64,000 nucleotides of DNA from contig NZ_JAVRBG010000004.1 in the NCBI RefSeq assembly GCF_031845265.1, positions 124,001-188,000 of the forward strand, written 5' to 3'. Positions 16,473-25,272 of the stretch are shown one piece after another. The stretch is from Mesonia ostreae. Lineage in GTDB: Bacteria; Bacteroidota; Bacteroidia; Flavobacteriales; Flavobacteriaceae. The position numbers and the translations under genes are program-made. The first letter of the stretch is position 1. Every line of letters begins with the position of its first letter. The notes under the pieces are model-generated. The model saw nothing but the letters and a program-made list of their open reading frames with translations. It did not search any database and was not told the origin of the DNA.

Positions 16473-16480
16473 CAAAAATA
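16473..16480 (-). promoter_or_regulatory. -7 promoter box of trxA
   Basis: Minus-strand TATTTTTG fits the Bacteroidota TAnnTTTG consensus, 23 bases upstream of the trxA start. No clear -33 TTTG was identified. Confidence 0.55.
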
Positions 16481-16812
16481 GTCAAAAATTTTACATCTAC
16501 CTTACACTTAGGAATGGGTTTCTATTATTCGTCCATCAATTTAAGTTATACTTTGTATTTCATCAATTCTTTTCAATATAATTTTGGGAAAGTTGAACTC
16601 GAAATTGAAATAAAACTCATTCGCAGAAAGAAGCGCAGCGAAACGAAGCATCTTTTTGTTATGAAAGCTTGAGATATCTCAACCGTTCCTCCTTCGAAAT
16701 GACAGAGAAGTCTCCTAAGTCATATGTCTAATAATCTTAGGTTTAAAGTTTACATTCTATTTTCTATTTTCTAGTCTCCACCTACTCACCTCTCATGTCT
16801 AAATACTAAAAT

Positions 16813-17112
16813 CGGTGGCTGGGTGATTTTCCAGAGAAAATTGTATCGAAGCCTCACTTTTTAAATTTTGCTGTTTTACTGTCTTTTTAATTCTATTTTC
16901 TAATTACTGAAATCGCTAACTGAACGACTTTCTTAAGCCCGAAAATTCGGCATGTATGAAGCCAGACTTTTTAGTTTTAAAATTCTATTGATAAGATTCC
17001 TCCACTCGTCGGAATGACAGTATAGCGAAGAGAAGTCTAATTCCTCATTTATCAAAAAGTTGGCTGCGTGATTTTCCAGAGAAAGTTGTATAGAAGACTA
17101 ACTTTTTAAATT
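16813..17112. repeat. three copies of a short dispersed repeat with variable central hairpin
   Basis: Copies at about 16813-16870, 16909-16971 and 17060-17112 share the frame GGCTGnGTGATTTTC ... TGTATnGAAGCC ... ACTTTTTA. The outer GGCT/AGCC pair, and between the conserved flanks each copy has a palindromic core that can differ (TTTTCCAGAGAAAA in two, GCCCGAAAATTCGGC in the middle one). Further copies lie near 22130-22232. The spacer 16451-17373 otherwise contains no supported gene. Confidence 0.6.
16985..17025. repeat. dispersed extragenic motif (TTCCTCCACTCGTCGGAATGAC type)
   Basis: GATTCCTCCACTCGTCGGAA followed by TGACAG recurs in the opposite orientation at 24450-24472 and in degenerate form at about 16688-16708. 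It has the look of decayed extragenic repeats common in Flavobacteriaceae spacers. Confidence 0.5.
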
Positions 17113-17143
17113 TATTATTCCTGTTGAAATTTCTATTCTCAAC

Positions 17144-17193
17144 CACCCCGTTTCCACAGGTGGAAACACCCCTCCTTTTTTAAAGAGGGGAGC
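17144..17193. repeat. paired extragenic hairpins
   Basis: TTTCCACAGGTGGAAA is a near-perfect palindrome (17151-17166), and a CCCCTCC...GAGGGG hairpin follows immediately. Together they resemble a REP-like spacer element. No gene is supported here. Confidence 0.5.
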
Positions 17194-17373
17194 TTTTAAT
17201 TTTGGAATTTTTTGAGTATTTAAAACGCTGTTGTCAGGTTGAGGATTTCTATTATCACAGTGACAGGAAAGGAGGGAAATTGAAGCTGAAATTGAATTCA
17301 AAAACTTTTTTAAGTATAATTCTCATACATCTAATGTCTTGGTTCTATATTCTAGAATCTTATTCAGAGATAA

Positions 17374-20300
17374 TTAATTCAATTTATACTTAATATTTTG
17401 TGATTCCAATTCTGTGATTAACTCTTCACAAATTTTTACTTTCTGTCGTTTGCTAGGCATATGTAGTTTAATTTTCTCTTGAAGTTCATACACTACAAAA
17501 TTGAGCAAATGATCCCCTTTATACATATGAAACAATTCTTGAAGAGAAATAATTTGTTGTTCAGTTAAATCATCTACATCCAATTGAATGGTAAGTTTTT
17601 TCGCATTCTCTCCTACCACATCGTGCAACAAATTAAAACCTCTAAACTGTATTCTAGCATCTCCTCTTTTTCCGGTGTCTTTATTTACCCAGCCTTCTTT
17701 TACAAAAAGCCGAATCTGCACAAAGTTATTGATCATTAAAAAATGACGGTACTTTAAATACTCCTCGCCAAAAATTCTAAATTCATAAGATTCATGGTAA
17801 TCTTCTACCGTAAATAGAGCCCAACCCTTTCCGTTTTTGCTAACTCTATGTTGTACATCGCTAACCGCTACGCCTAAGGTAAGTTCCTTATTTATCTGCG
17901 TGTTTAGATCACTTAAATACCCCAAAGAAGAATTACAGAAATATTTCATTTCTAATCTAAAATCATCTAGCGGATGCCCAGAAATGTAAATACCCACCAC
18001 TTCTCTTTCTTTACGGAGTTTTTCCATAGTGCCCCATTCTTCGCACGGCGGAACCACGGGTTCCGGAATTTGGACATCGCTCGCCTCGCCAAATAAACTT
18101 ACCTGAGAAGAATTTTGATTTTCTTGATATTTGGCCGCATACTTTACCACTTTTTCCAAAAAAGTAATGCCATCGCCTTCTTCGTGGAAATATTGCGCTC
18201 TATGTGTAGGCTTAAATCCGTCAAAACCTCCTGCCAAAGCTAAACTTTCAAATGCTTTTTTATTGGCAGCTCGTAAATCTATGCGTTTTGCCATATCAAA
18301 AATAGAGCGGTAATTTCCGCCTTCCTTTCTGTTTTCAACAATGGTTTGTACAGCTCCGCTTCCTACGCCTTTAATAGCTCCCATTCCAAAACGAACTGCA
18401 TTGTTTTTATTTACTGAAAATTTAAAATAAGATTCATTTACATCGGGACCTAATACCTCCAATTTCATCCGTTTGCATTCTTCCATAAAGAAAGTTACGT
18501 TCTTAATGTTGTTCATATTATTAGAAAGTACTGCCGCCATATATTCGGCTGGGTAATGCGCTTTTAAATAAGCCGTTTGGTAAGCAATCCATGCATAGCA
18601 AGTAGAGTGCGATTTATTAAACGCATAACTCGCAAAAGCTTCCCAATCTTTCCAAATTTTCTCTAGTTTTTCGGGATCGTGACCTTTCTCTGCCGCCTGA
18701 TTAATAAACTGAGGTTTCATCTTATCAAGTACCGCTTTTTGTTTTTTCCCCATCGCTTTACGCAATACATCGGCTTCACCTTTTGTAAAATTGGCGAGCT
18801 TCTGGGAAAGCAACATCACTTGCTCTTGGTAAACCGTAATCCCGTAAGTTTCTTGCAGGTATTCTTCCATATCCTCCAAATCATACGTAATCTCTTCGTC
18901 GCCGTGTTTTCGTGCAATAAAACTAGGAATATATTCCATAGGACCAGGTCTATACAAAGCATTCATCGCAATGAGATCCTCAAAAACAGTAGGTTTTAAC
19001 GCCTGCATGTGCTTTTGCATTCCGGGTGATTCATACTGAAATATTCCTACGGTTTCTCCACGTTGAAACAATGCATAAGTTTCTTCATCGTCTAGCGGAA
19101 AGTTTTCGGGATCCAAATCAATTCCATGTCTCCCTTTCACAATTTTTACGGTATCTTTAATGAGCGTAAGGGTTTTTAATCCCAAGAAGTCCATCTTTAA
19201 TAAGCCCGCGTCTTCTACAACTGAGTTGTCAAACTGAGTTACATACAAATCTGAATCTTTGGCTACAGACACCGGTACATAATTAGTAATATCACCAGGA
19301 GTAATAATCACCCCACAAGCATGAATGCCAGTATTTCTAACCGAACCTTCTAAAATTCTAGCTTGATTCACCGTCTGCGCCTCCAAATCACTCCCTTCAG
19401 AAATATTGAGCAATTCATTTATCTTATCTACGTCTTCACTTCTAAATTTAGCTTTAATTCCCTTTTCATCTAAAGCAAAAATTTTGTGTAGCTTAGACAT
19501 TTCAGGAATTAATTTTGCAATGCGGTCGGCGTCACCTAAAGGCAAATCCAATACTCTTGCAGTATCTCGTATTGAAGATTTTGCAGCCATAGTTCCGTAA
19601 GTAATAATTTGCGCTACTTGGTTGGAACCATATTTCTGAATCACATAATCCATGACTCTACTTCGGCCTTCATCATCAAAATCAATATCAATATCGGGCA
19701 TGCTTACACGATCTGGATTTAAGAAACGCTCAAAAAGTAAATCGTACTTAATAGGATCAATATTGGTAATTTTTAAACAGAAAGCTACCGCACTTCCTGC
19801 CGCAGAACCCCTTCCGGGTCCCACCGAAACATCCATTTTTCTAGCCTCTCGAATAAAATCTTCTACAATTAAGAAATATCCAGGATATCCTGTGTTTTCA
19901 ATTACAGAAAGTTCAAAATTTAAACGCTCAGCAATCTCATCAGTAACTTCACCATAACGCTCTTCGGCTCCCTTAAAAGTAAGGTATTTTAAATAGGCGT
20001 TTTCTCCTCTTTTACCACCGTCCTTTTCATCTTCAATTTTTAAAAATTTCTCTGGAATGGTAAAAGCTGGTAATAAAACGTCTCTAGCTAAAACAAAAGG
20101 CTCTACTTTATCTACCACCTCCTGAATATTGGTAATGGCTTGCGGCAAATCTTTAAAGAGTTCTTTCATCTCTGCTGCCGACTTAAAGTAATATTCTTGA
20201 TTGGGCAAACCATAACGGTAACCACGACCTCTACCTATGGGAGTCGCTTGCTTTTCGCCATCCTTTACACAAAGTAAAATGTCGTGTGCGTTCGCATTTT

Positions 20301-21762
20301 CTTTTTCGCAGTAGTACGTATTATTGGTCGCGATCATTTTAATTTGATGCTGCTCTGCAAACTTTATCAAAACAGGGTTTACACGGTCTTCATCTTCTTG
20401 GCCGTGACGCATCAATTCTATATATAAATCGTCTCCAAACTCCTCTTTCCACCATAATAAGGATTCTTCGGCTTGGTTTTCACCAATATTAAGCACTTTG
20501 CTGGGTACTTCGCCGTTAAGATTTCCTGTAAGAACGATAATATCTTCCTTGTATTTTTTGATTACTTCTTTATCGATTCGAGGCACATAATAAAAGCCTT
20601 CGGTATATGCAATGGAAGACATTTTGGCTAGATTGTGATAACCTTTTTTATTTTTGGCGAGTAAGACTACTTGGTAGCCGTTGTCTTTTCTAGACTTATC
20701 TAAGTGATTTTCGCACACAAAAAACTCACAACCTACGATAGCTTTTATTTCTCGTTCCTTAAATTCTTCTCCGCTTTCTAAAGCCGCTGCTCTTTTTTCT
20801 TTTATTTCTGAATTATGTTTCGCTACTGCGGAAACAAAATGAAAAGCGCCCATCATATTAGCGTGGTCTGTCAAGGCCACCGCTGGCATATTCTTTTGAG
20901 CCGCAGCTTTAACTAAATCCTGCACGCTAATGGTAGATTGCAAAATGGAAAACTGACTGTGATTATGCAAATGCACAAAATCTTCATCTTGAAGCACTTC
21001 AATATTTTCCTGAATTTCTTCCGCAGAAAGGTCTTGTTGAGGCTCTTTTTTAGCCATCTTTTTACGAATGGCTTCCGAAGCTTTTTTAAGATTGGTGTGC
21101 TTTAAACCGATTAAAGAAATTGGCTGCGGATTCTCTTCTGAAAAGTTTTCAAAATAACCAGGCCCAGCATCTAATTCTTCCCCAGTAAAAATTTTAAGTC
21201 GAATTAATTCTAAAAAACAACGTGTGGTGGCTTCTACATCTGCTGTGGCATTGTGTGCTTCAGCAAAAGGCTGATTAAATAGGTGTTCATGTAACTCGGT
21301 TAAGGTAGGCAGTTTAAATTTTCCGCCTCGACCTCCAGGAATTTGACAAAGTTTTGCCGTGGTTTCGGTACAGGTATCTAAGACAGGAAGTTCATTTAAG
21401 CTGCTTTCTACACCTTCACGGTGAAATTCGGCACCCATAATATTAAGGTCAAAGCCTACATTTTGCCCAACTACAAATTTGGTTTTCGCTAAAGCGGAAT
21501 TAAATCTCGCCAGACCTTCTTTTAAAGAAATGCCATCTTTTTCGGCTAATTCTGTAGAAATTCCGTGAATTTTCTCTGCATCGTAAGGAATATTAAATCC
21601 GTCTGGACGAATTAAAAAATCTTCGCTCTCTACTAAATTCCCCATCTCATCATGCAACTGCCAAGCGATTTGTATCGCTCTTGGCCAGTTATCAGAATCT
21701 GTAATGGGAGCGTTCCAACGCTTTGGTAATCCGGTAGTTTCGGTATCGAAGATTAAAAACAT
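17374..21762 (-). CDS. dnaE: DNA polymerase III alpha subunit with N-terminal proofreading exonuclease domain
   Basis: A 1462-residue replicative polymerase. Residues 1-~190 form a DEDDh exonuclease (DTETTG with D6 and E8, VGFDLN, then HNATADVEAT), so proofreading is built in, as in other flavobacterial DnaE proteins. The PHP domain begins near 262 (FVHLHNHSQFSILQ), the polymerase core carries PDIDIDFDDEGR at 689-700, and the C-terminal OB-fold and tau-binding parts follow. E. coli DnaE is about 1160 residues; the excess equals the exonuclease domain. It is monocistronic, flanked by repeat-rich spacers on both sides. The start ATG (21762) lies directly before the exonuclease motif MFLIFDTET, which fixes it. 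Confidence 0.96.
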   Translation of the reverse strand: MFLIFDTETTGLPKRWNAPITDSDNWPRAIQIAWQLHDEMGNLVESEDFLIRPDGFNIPYDAEKIHGISTELAEKDGISLKEGLARFNSALAKTKFVVGQNVGFDLNIMGAEFHREGVESSLNELPVLDTCTETTAKLCQIPGGRGGKFKLPTLTELHEHLFNQPFAEAHNATADVEATTRCFLELIRLKIFTGEELDAGPGYFENFSEENPQPISLIGLKHTNLKKASEAIRKKMAKKEPQQDLSAEEIQENIEVLQDEDFVHLHNHSQFSILQSTISVQDLVKAAAQKNMPAVALTDHANMMGAFHFVSAVAKHNSEIKEKRAAALESGEEFKEREIKAIVGCEFFVCENHLDKSRKDNGYQVVLLAKNKKGYHNLAKMSSIAYTEGFYYVPRIDKEVIKKYKEDIIVLTGNLNGEVPSKVLNIGENQAEESLLWWKEEFGDDLYIELMRHGQEDEDRVNPVLIKFAEQHQIKMIATNNTYYCEKENANAHDILLCVKDGEKQATPIGRGRGYRYGLPNQEYYFKSAAEMKELFKDLPQAITNIQEVVDKVEPFVLARDVLLPAFTIPEKFLKIEDEKDGGKRGENAYLKYLTFKGAEERYGEVTDEIAERLNFELSVIENTGYPGYFLIVEDFIREARKMDVSVGPGRGSAAGSAVAFCLKITNIDPIKYDLLFERFLNPDRVSMPDIDIDFDDEGRSRVMDYVIQKYGSNQVAQIITYGTMAAKSSIRDTARVLDLPLGDADRIAKLIPEMSKLHKIFALDEKGIKAKFRSEDVDKINELLNISEGSDLEAQTVNQARILEGSVRNTGIHACGVIITPGDITNYVPVSVAKDSDLYVTQFDNSVVEDAGLLKMDFLGLKTLTLIKDTVKIVKGRHGIDLDPENFPLDDEETYALFQRGETVGIFQYESPGMQKHMQALKPTVFEDLIAMNALYRPGPMEYIPSFIARKHGDEEITYDLEDMEEYLQETYGITVYQEQVMLLSQKLANFTKGEADVLRKAMGKKQKAVLDKMKPQFINQAAEKGHDPEKLEKIWKDWEAFASYAFNKSHSTCYAWIAYQTAYLKAHYPAEYMAAVLSNNMNNIKNVTFFMEECKRMKLEVLGPDVNESYFKFSVNKNNAVRFGMGAIKGVGSGAVQTIVENRKEGGNYRSIFDMAKRIDLRAANKKAFESLALAGGFDGFKPTHRAQYFHEEGDGITFLEKVVKYAAKYQENQNSSQVSLFGEASDVQIPEPVVPPCEEWGTMEKLRKEREVVGIYISGHPLDDFRLEMKYFCNSSLGYLSDLNTQINKELTLGVAVSDVQHRVSKNGKGWALFTVEDYHESYEFRIFGEEYLKYRHFLMINNFVQIRLFVKEGWVNKDTGKRGDARIQFRGFNLLHDVVGENAKKLTIQLDVDDLTEQQIISLQELFHMYKGDHLLNFVVYELQEKIKLHMPSKRQKVKICEELITELESQNIKYKLN

Positions 21763-22406
21763 AAATGCCTAAATTTTTAGAAGAATTGAACCTATAAAAT
21801 TAGCAATTCATTTATGTTTTAAAAAGTTTAGTTATCAACAAAAGAGGAAGATTATTTTGATAGGCCAAATGAGCTTAATTTGATTGGTTTTGTTTTTTTC
21901 TAAGAGATTCTAATTAAAAGCTTACAGCCCGTTTCTGTTTGGGGAAGGCTCGCTCATAAATCTTCGGGCAGGCCCGCCTTGATAGTTCGGGCAGGCCTTG
22001 TAGTAGAATTTTTTAAGATGAAAGGAAGGAAGAGAAATTGAAAATGAAATCAAAATCGAAAATTCCCTAAAGTCTAAGCGTCGTGGGTCTATTAGTCTGG
22101 AATCTAATATCCTTGTTCTCACTACTAAAAACGGTCATTGAGTGAATTCCTGCAAGGAATTTGTATCGAGGTGCTGAGTGATTTTCAAAAGTCCCGAAAT
22201 TTCGGGATGTATTGAAGCCGAATTTCTCAAAAATCCTAAGTCTAAACGTCATGGATCTAAACGTCTTTGTTTAGATTCTAGACTCTAGGTTCTATTTTTC
22301 TCTCGTCTCACTTCTCTTGTTTCTTATTCATGAGATCCTGAATAAACGCCTTCACATTTAACGTTTTGTGCTTCATTTTTGTCACCAATAAGATCGGTGG
22401 AACCAA
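21763..22406. other. repeat-rich spacer upstream of dnaE
   Basis: No gene is supported. It should contain the dnaE promoter near 21763-21860. It holds a pair of CGGGCAGGCC-type segments (21965-21997) and two copies of the dispersed repeat at 22130-22232, one with core ATTCCTGCAAGGAAT and one with core TCCCGAAATTTCGGGA between the conserved TGAGTGA and TGTATnGA flanks. Confidence 0.5.
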
Positions 22407-22434
22407 AAAAAACTTTAGTTGCCTAAAGTTTTTT
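22407..22434. terminator. bidirectional terminator after the lipoprotein gene
   Basis: AAAAAACTTTAG pairs perfectly with CTAAAGTTTTTT around a four-base TTGC loop, 25 bases past the stop of the minus-strand lipoprotein gene. Confidence 0.88.
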
Positions 22435-22458
22435 GTATACTAGATGAAGACTTAAAGA

Positions 22459-23124
22459 CTAACTCTCGCAATCTCCCAAACTATCTAAAATAGCTTGTAA
22501 GTCTCCTATTTCATCACCGCAAACTTCAATTTCTTGATTTAACGCAGTGCGGTAAGCATTACAAGCAGCTTGCACTTCTTCTTGATTACTAGTATCTACA
22601 TTATCGTAAGCTAGTTTAGCATTTAATCGTATCTCTGTTGCTTCTGGACAATCTACATCTGTTCCTGGTGTAGTTGGCGTACTAGGATTTGCTACCGGTA
22701 CATAGAAAAAAGAACCTTTGCTAAAGTTAATCGTATCTCCTACCCCATTTTTTAAGGCATTAAAATAAAATTCCCCAGAAAGTGTACCGTTATTTATTCT
22801 TGTAACCTCAATTTTTCCTTCTCCGTTTTCGCCGGTTAAGTAAAGTACTCCATTATAGTCTTCGTAGGTAGCTTCATTCGCCGCATTTCCTTGAATATTA
22901 TAGGTTCCTACTTCATAATCAGAAATTTTTAAAGTAACGATTTCACTTGCAGATTCTCCTATAAGAGTGACAGAGCCATCTTCATTAACCGTTGCGCTAG
23001 AGGAATTAGATCTAAAAAAAATATCATCCACTTCTCCTTGTATAGATGGGCTATTCGTTTCAATATCGTCTCCACAGCTCATTGCAAAAAGAGAAAGCAA
23101 TACAAGTAAAAGGTAATTTCTCAT
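22459..23124 (-). CDS. lipoprotein of DUF6252-like type with Cys-containing C-terminal segment
   Basis: A 221-residue lipoprotein: signal peptide MRNYLLLVLLSLFAMSCGDD with lipidated Cys17. Residues ~28-140 are a beta-rich domain (FFRSNSSSATVNEDGSVTLI, ISDYEVGTYNI, GKIEVTRINNGTLSGEFYFN) like the DUF6252 family of Bacteroidota lipoproteins. After a Thr/Pro linker (PSTPTTPGT) comes a helical C-terminal segment with four cysteines. No function is known to me. It is divergent to rpsP; a TACATTTG -7 box lies 29 bases upstream and a terminator follows. Confidence 0.75.
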   Translation of the reverse strand: MRNYLLLVLLSLFAMSCGDDIETNSPSIQGEVDDIFFRSNSSSATVNEDGSVTLIGESASEIVTLKISDYEVGTYNIQGNAANEATYEDYNGVLYLTGENGEGKIEVTRINNGTLSGEFYFNALKNGVGDTINFSKGSFFYVPVANPSTPTTPGTDVDCPEATEIRLNAKLAYDNVDTSNQEEVQAACNAYRTALNQEIEVCGDEIGDLQAILDSLGDCES

Positions 23125-23152
23125 CGTAGGTAAAATTTGGTTTTAGTAACTA

Positions 23153-23160
23153 CAAATGTA
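23153..23160 (-). promoter_or_regulatory. -7 promoter box of the lipoprotein gene
   Basis: Minus-strand TACATTTG matches TAnnTTTG, 29 bases upstream of the start at 23124 and divergent to the rpsP promoter. Confidence 0.5.
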
Positions 23161-23206
23161 AAAGAAAAAATACTAATCTTTTTATTAACTGTAAAAAAAT
23201 ATCATG

Positions 23207-23214
23207 TATCTTTG
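23207..23214 (+). promoter_or_regulatory. -7 promoter box of rpsP-rimM
   Basis: TATCTTTG fits the Bacteroidota -7 consensus, 47 bases upstream of the rpsP ATG. The box overlaps an earlier in-frame ATG at 23204, which argues against that codon as the start. A small hairpin (GAGGT/ACCTC, 23232-23246) lies in the resulting leader. Confidence 0.65.
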
Positions 23215-23260
23215 CAAGATTATTAATAAAGGAGGTCGAGAACCTCAAAATTTAATTTTT

Positions 23261-23818
23261 ATGCCTGTAAAAATAAGATTACAAAGACACGGTAAAAAAG
23301 GAAAACCTTTTTACTGGATTATAGCGGCCGATGTTCGCTCGAAAAGAGATGGTAAATATCTTGAGAAATTAGGAATTTACAATCCAAACACAAATCCTGC
23401 AACTATTGAATTAGATGTGGATAGCTCTGTAAAATGGCTTCAAAATGGAGCGCAGCCTACAGATACTGCAAAAAACATTCTTTCATACAAAGGAGTGTTA
23501 CTTAAAAACCATTTAGCTGGAGGTGTTCGTAAGGGGGCCATTACAGAAGAACAAGCAGAAGAGAAATTTAATGCTTGGGTTGAAGAAAAAGCTAAAAAAA
23601 TTGATGCGAAGAAAGAAAACCTTTCTAAAGCAGATCAAGAAGCTCGCGATAAAGCATTAGCTGCAGAAAAAGAAACTAATGAAAAGCGTGAAGCAGAAGC
23701 TAAAGCTGCTGAAGATGAAGCTAAAGCTGCCGCTGCTGCGGAAGAAGAAGCAAAAAACAAGGAAGCAGAAGCGAATGCAGAAGCAACCGAAGAGAAAGAA
23801 GAAGAAAAAGAAGCTTAG
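23261..23818 (+). CDS. rpsP: 30S ribosomal protein S16 with long acidic/Ala-rich tail
   Basis: 185 residues. The first ~80 are canonical S16 (MPVKIRLQRHGKKGKPFYWI, then KYLEKLGIYNPNTNP and GAQPTDTAKNIL). The rest is a charged Glu/Ala/Lys tail with low complexity, about 100 residues longer than the E. coli protein; such tails are usual in Bacteroidota S16. The start at 23261 is chosen because upstream residues derive from the promoter and leader. It is followed after 19 bases by rimM, whose product matures the 16S 3' domain near S19, forming the standard rpsP-rimM unit. Confidence 0.95.
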   Translation: MPVKIRLQRHGKKGKPFYWIIAADVRSKRDGKYLEKLGIYNPNTNPATIELDVDSSVKWLQNGAQPTDTAKNILSYKGVLLKNHLAGGVRKGAITEEQAEEKFNAWVEEKAKKIDAKKENLSKADQEARDKALAAEKETNEKREAEAKAAEDEAKAAAAAEEEAKNKEAEANAEATEEKEEEKEA

Positions 23819-23837
23819 TAAAACTAATATTGACGAC

Positions 23838-24365
23838 GTGCGTAAAGAAGATTGTTTCTATGTAGGTAAAATCGTTAGTAAATTTAGCTTTAAGGGTGAG
23901 TTGCTTATCAAATTAGATACAGATGACCCCCAACATTATTTAAAAATGGAATCTGTTCTTGTGGAATACCGCAAAAAACTGATTCCATTTTTTATTAAAA
24001 AATCTTCCCTTCAAAAAAGTGAACTTCTCCGCGTTAAATTTGAAGATATTGATACCGAAGAAGATGCAGAAGACCTCATTAAGCGAGAGGTTTATCTTCC
24101 CTTAGAAGAGTTACCTGTTTTAGAACATGATCAATTTTACTTTCACGAAATTATTGGCTACAAAGCCACCGATAAAAATTTTGGAGAAATTGGTACACTA
24201 ACAGGCGTTAACACCACCAGTCCTCAAGCTTTATTTGAAATTGATCATAATGGAAAGCAAGTGCTGATTCCCTTAAATGATGATTTTATCTCCCAAGTAG
24301 ATAAAGAACAAAAAATCATTCATCTAGATGTTCCTGAGGGATTAATTGAAATGTATTTGGAATAG
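23838..24365 (+). CDS. rimM: 16S rRNA processing protein RimM
   Basis: 175 residues, starting with GTG at 23838 (MRKEDCFYVGKIVSKFSFKGEL), which gives the normal RimM length; an upstream in-frame ATG at 23679 would only add a lysine-rich out-of-frame reading of the rpsP tail. The N-terminal RimM domain (FYVGKIV...GELLIKLDTD) and the C-terminal PRC-barrel (EIIGYKATDKNFGEIGTLTGV, VLIPLNDDFI) are both visible. RimM binds S19 and assists maturation of the 30S head. Downstream lies a TATTAGA tandem repeat. Confidence 0.92.
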   Translation: MRKEDCFYVGKIVSKFSFKGELLIKLDTDDPQHYLKMESVLVEYRKKLIPFFIKKSSLQKSELLRVKFEDIDTEEDAEDLIKREVYLPLEELPVLEHDQFYFHEIIGYKATDKNFGEIGTLTGVNTTSPQALFEIDHNGKQVLIPLNDDFISQVDKEQKIIHLDVPEGLIEMYLE

Positions 24366-24366
24366 G

Positions 24367-24394
24367 TATTAGATATTAGATATTAGATATTAGA
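24367..24394. repeat. TATTAGA tandem repeat (4 copies) and dispersed motif
   Basis: Four exact 7-bp units follow the rimM stop by one base. The same spacer has the dispersed ATTCCGACGAAGGAGGAATC motif at 24451-24470. No coding capacity. Confidence 0.8.
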
Positions 24395-24534
24395 ATCTAG
24401 AAATTAGACATAAGACGGCAGTAGCTAGACATACTATATTAATTAACTGCCATTCCGACGAAGGAGGAATCTTTCTCTTAGAATAAGGAATATAGATCTA
24501 ACATCTAATCTTACTAAAAAAATCCCCAACCCAC

Positions 24535-25272
24535 ATGTCTCAAGATTTCCGATTTAAAGAATTTACCATAAAGCAAGACCGTTGTGCCATGAAAATTGGT
24601 ACAGACGGAGTCTTATTAGGGGCTTGGGCGCATATCCCTAACACAACTTACTCTATATTAGATATTGGTGCAGGAACTGGAGTTATCGCTTTAATGCTTG
24701 CGCAGCGAAGCCAGGCTAGACTTATCGATGCCTTAGAAATTGATGAAGATGCTTACGAGCAATGTGTCGATAATTTTGAAAATAGTCCTTGGGGAGATCG
24801 TTTATTTTGCTATCACGCAGATTTAGATGAGTTTACGGAAGAATTCTCTTCCGAAGAAGATGAAACCAATGAGAACTATGACCTCATTGTAAGCAATCCG
24901 CCGTATTTTGCACCTGCTTTAGCCAAAGAAACATCTGAAGCACGCAAAAAAGCTCGGTTTTATGATGCTTTACCTTTTGAAGATCTTCTAACAAATGCAG
25001 TAAAACTTCTTGCTAAAGATGGAACCTTCCAAACGATTATTCCTTTTGCTGAATATGATCGCTTTATTTTCTTGGCTCAGAAGGTTCAACTTAATCTGCA
25101 ACGTGTCACCTGGGTTAAAGGTAACCAGAATGCTCCCGTAAAACGGGTATTACTTCAATTGGGTTTTGAAGAACTTCCGCTTCAAGAAAATACACTCATC
25201 ATCGAAAAATATAGACACGTTTACACGGAAGAATATATAGGCTTGGTAAAAGATTTCTACCTCAAACTTTAA
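24535..25272 (+). CDS. trmN6: tRNA1(Val) (adenine(37)-N6)-methyltransferase
   Basis: A 245-residue SAM-dependent methyltransferase with FRFKEFTIKQDRCAMKIGTDGVLLGAWA at the N-terminus, SAM-binding LDIGAGTGVIALMLAQR, and the N6-adenine motif SNPPYF. This combination defines the YfiC/TrmN6 family, which methylates A37 of tRNA-Val. The stop codon overlaps the end of the convergent RNA helicase gene by four bases (25269-25272), with no room for a terminator between them. Confidence 0.92.
   Translation: MSQDFRFKEFTIKQDRCAMKIGTDGVLLGAWAHIPNTTYSILDIGAGTGVIALMLAQRSQARLIDALEIDEDAYEQCVDNFENSPWGDRLFCYHADLDEFTEEFSSEEDETNENYDLIVSNPPYFAPALAKETSEARKKARFYDALPFEDLLTNAVKLLAKDGTFQTIIPFAEYDRFIFLAQKVQLNLQRVTWVKGNQNAPVKRVLLQLGFEELPLQENTLIIEKYRHVYTEEYIGLVKDFYLKL

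Noticed and set aside
17098..17393. Short frames on both strands in the spacer downstream of dnaE
   Set aside because: They are built from extragenic hairpins and dispersed repeats and have no conserved protein pattern.
21922..22252. Two overlapping minus-strand frames of 61-66 codons
   Set aside because: They fall in repeat-rich spacer with palindromic cores and no start context; composition is not protein-like.
23204..23260. Extended N-terminus for ribosomal protein S16
   Set aside because: The upstream ATG overlaps the -7 promoter box and leader; S16 starts MPVKIRL at 23261.
23679..23837. Lysine-rich N-terminal extension of RimM
   Set aside because: It is the rpsP tail read in another frame. 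GTG at 23838 gives the normal RimM length.
24367..24394. CRISPR-like array
   Set aside because: Seven-base units without spacers; a simple tandem repeat. No CRISPR array or cas gene was seen in the window.
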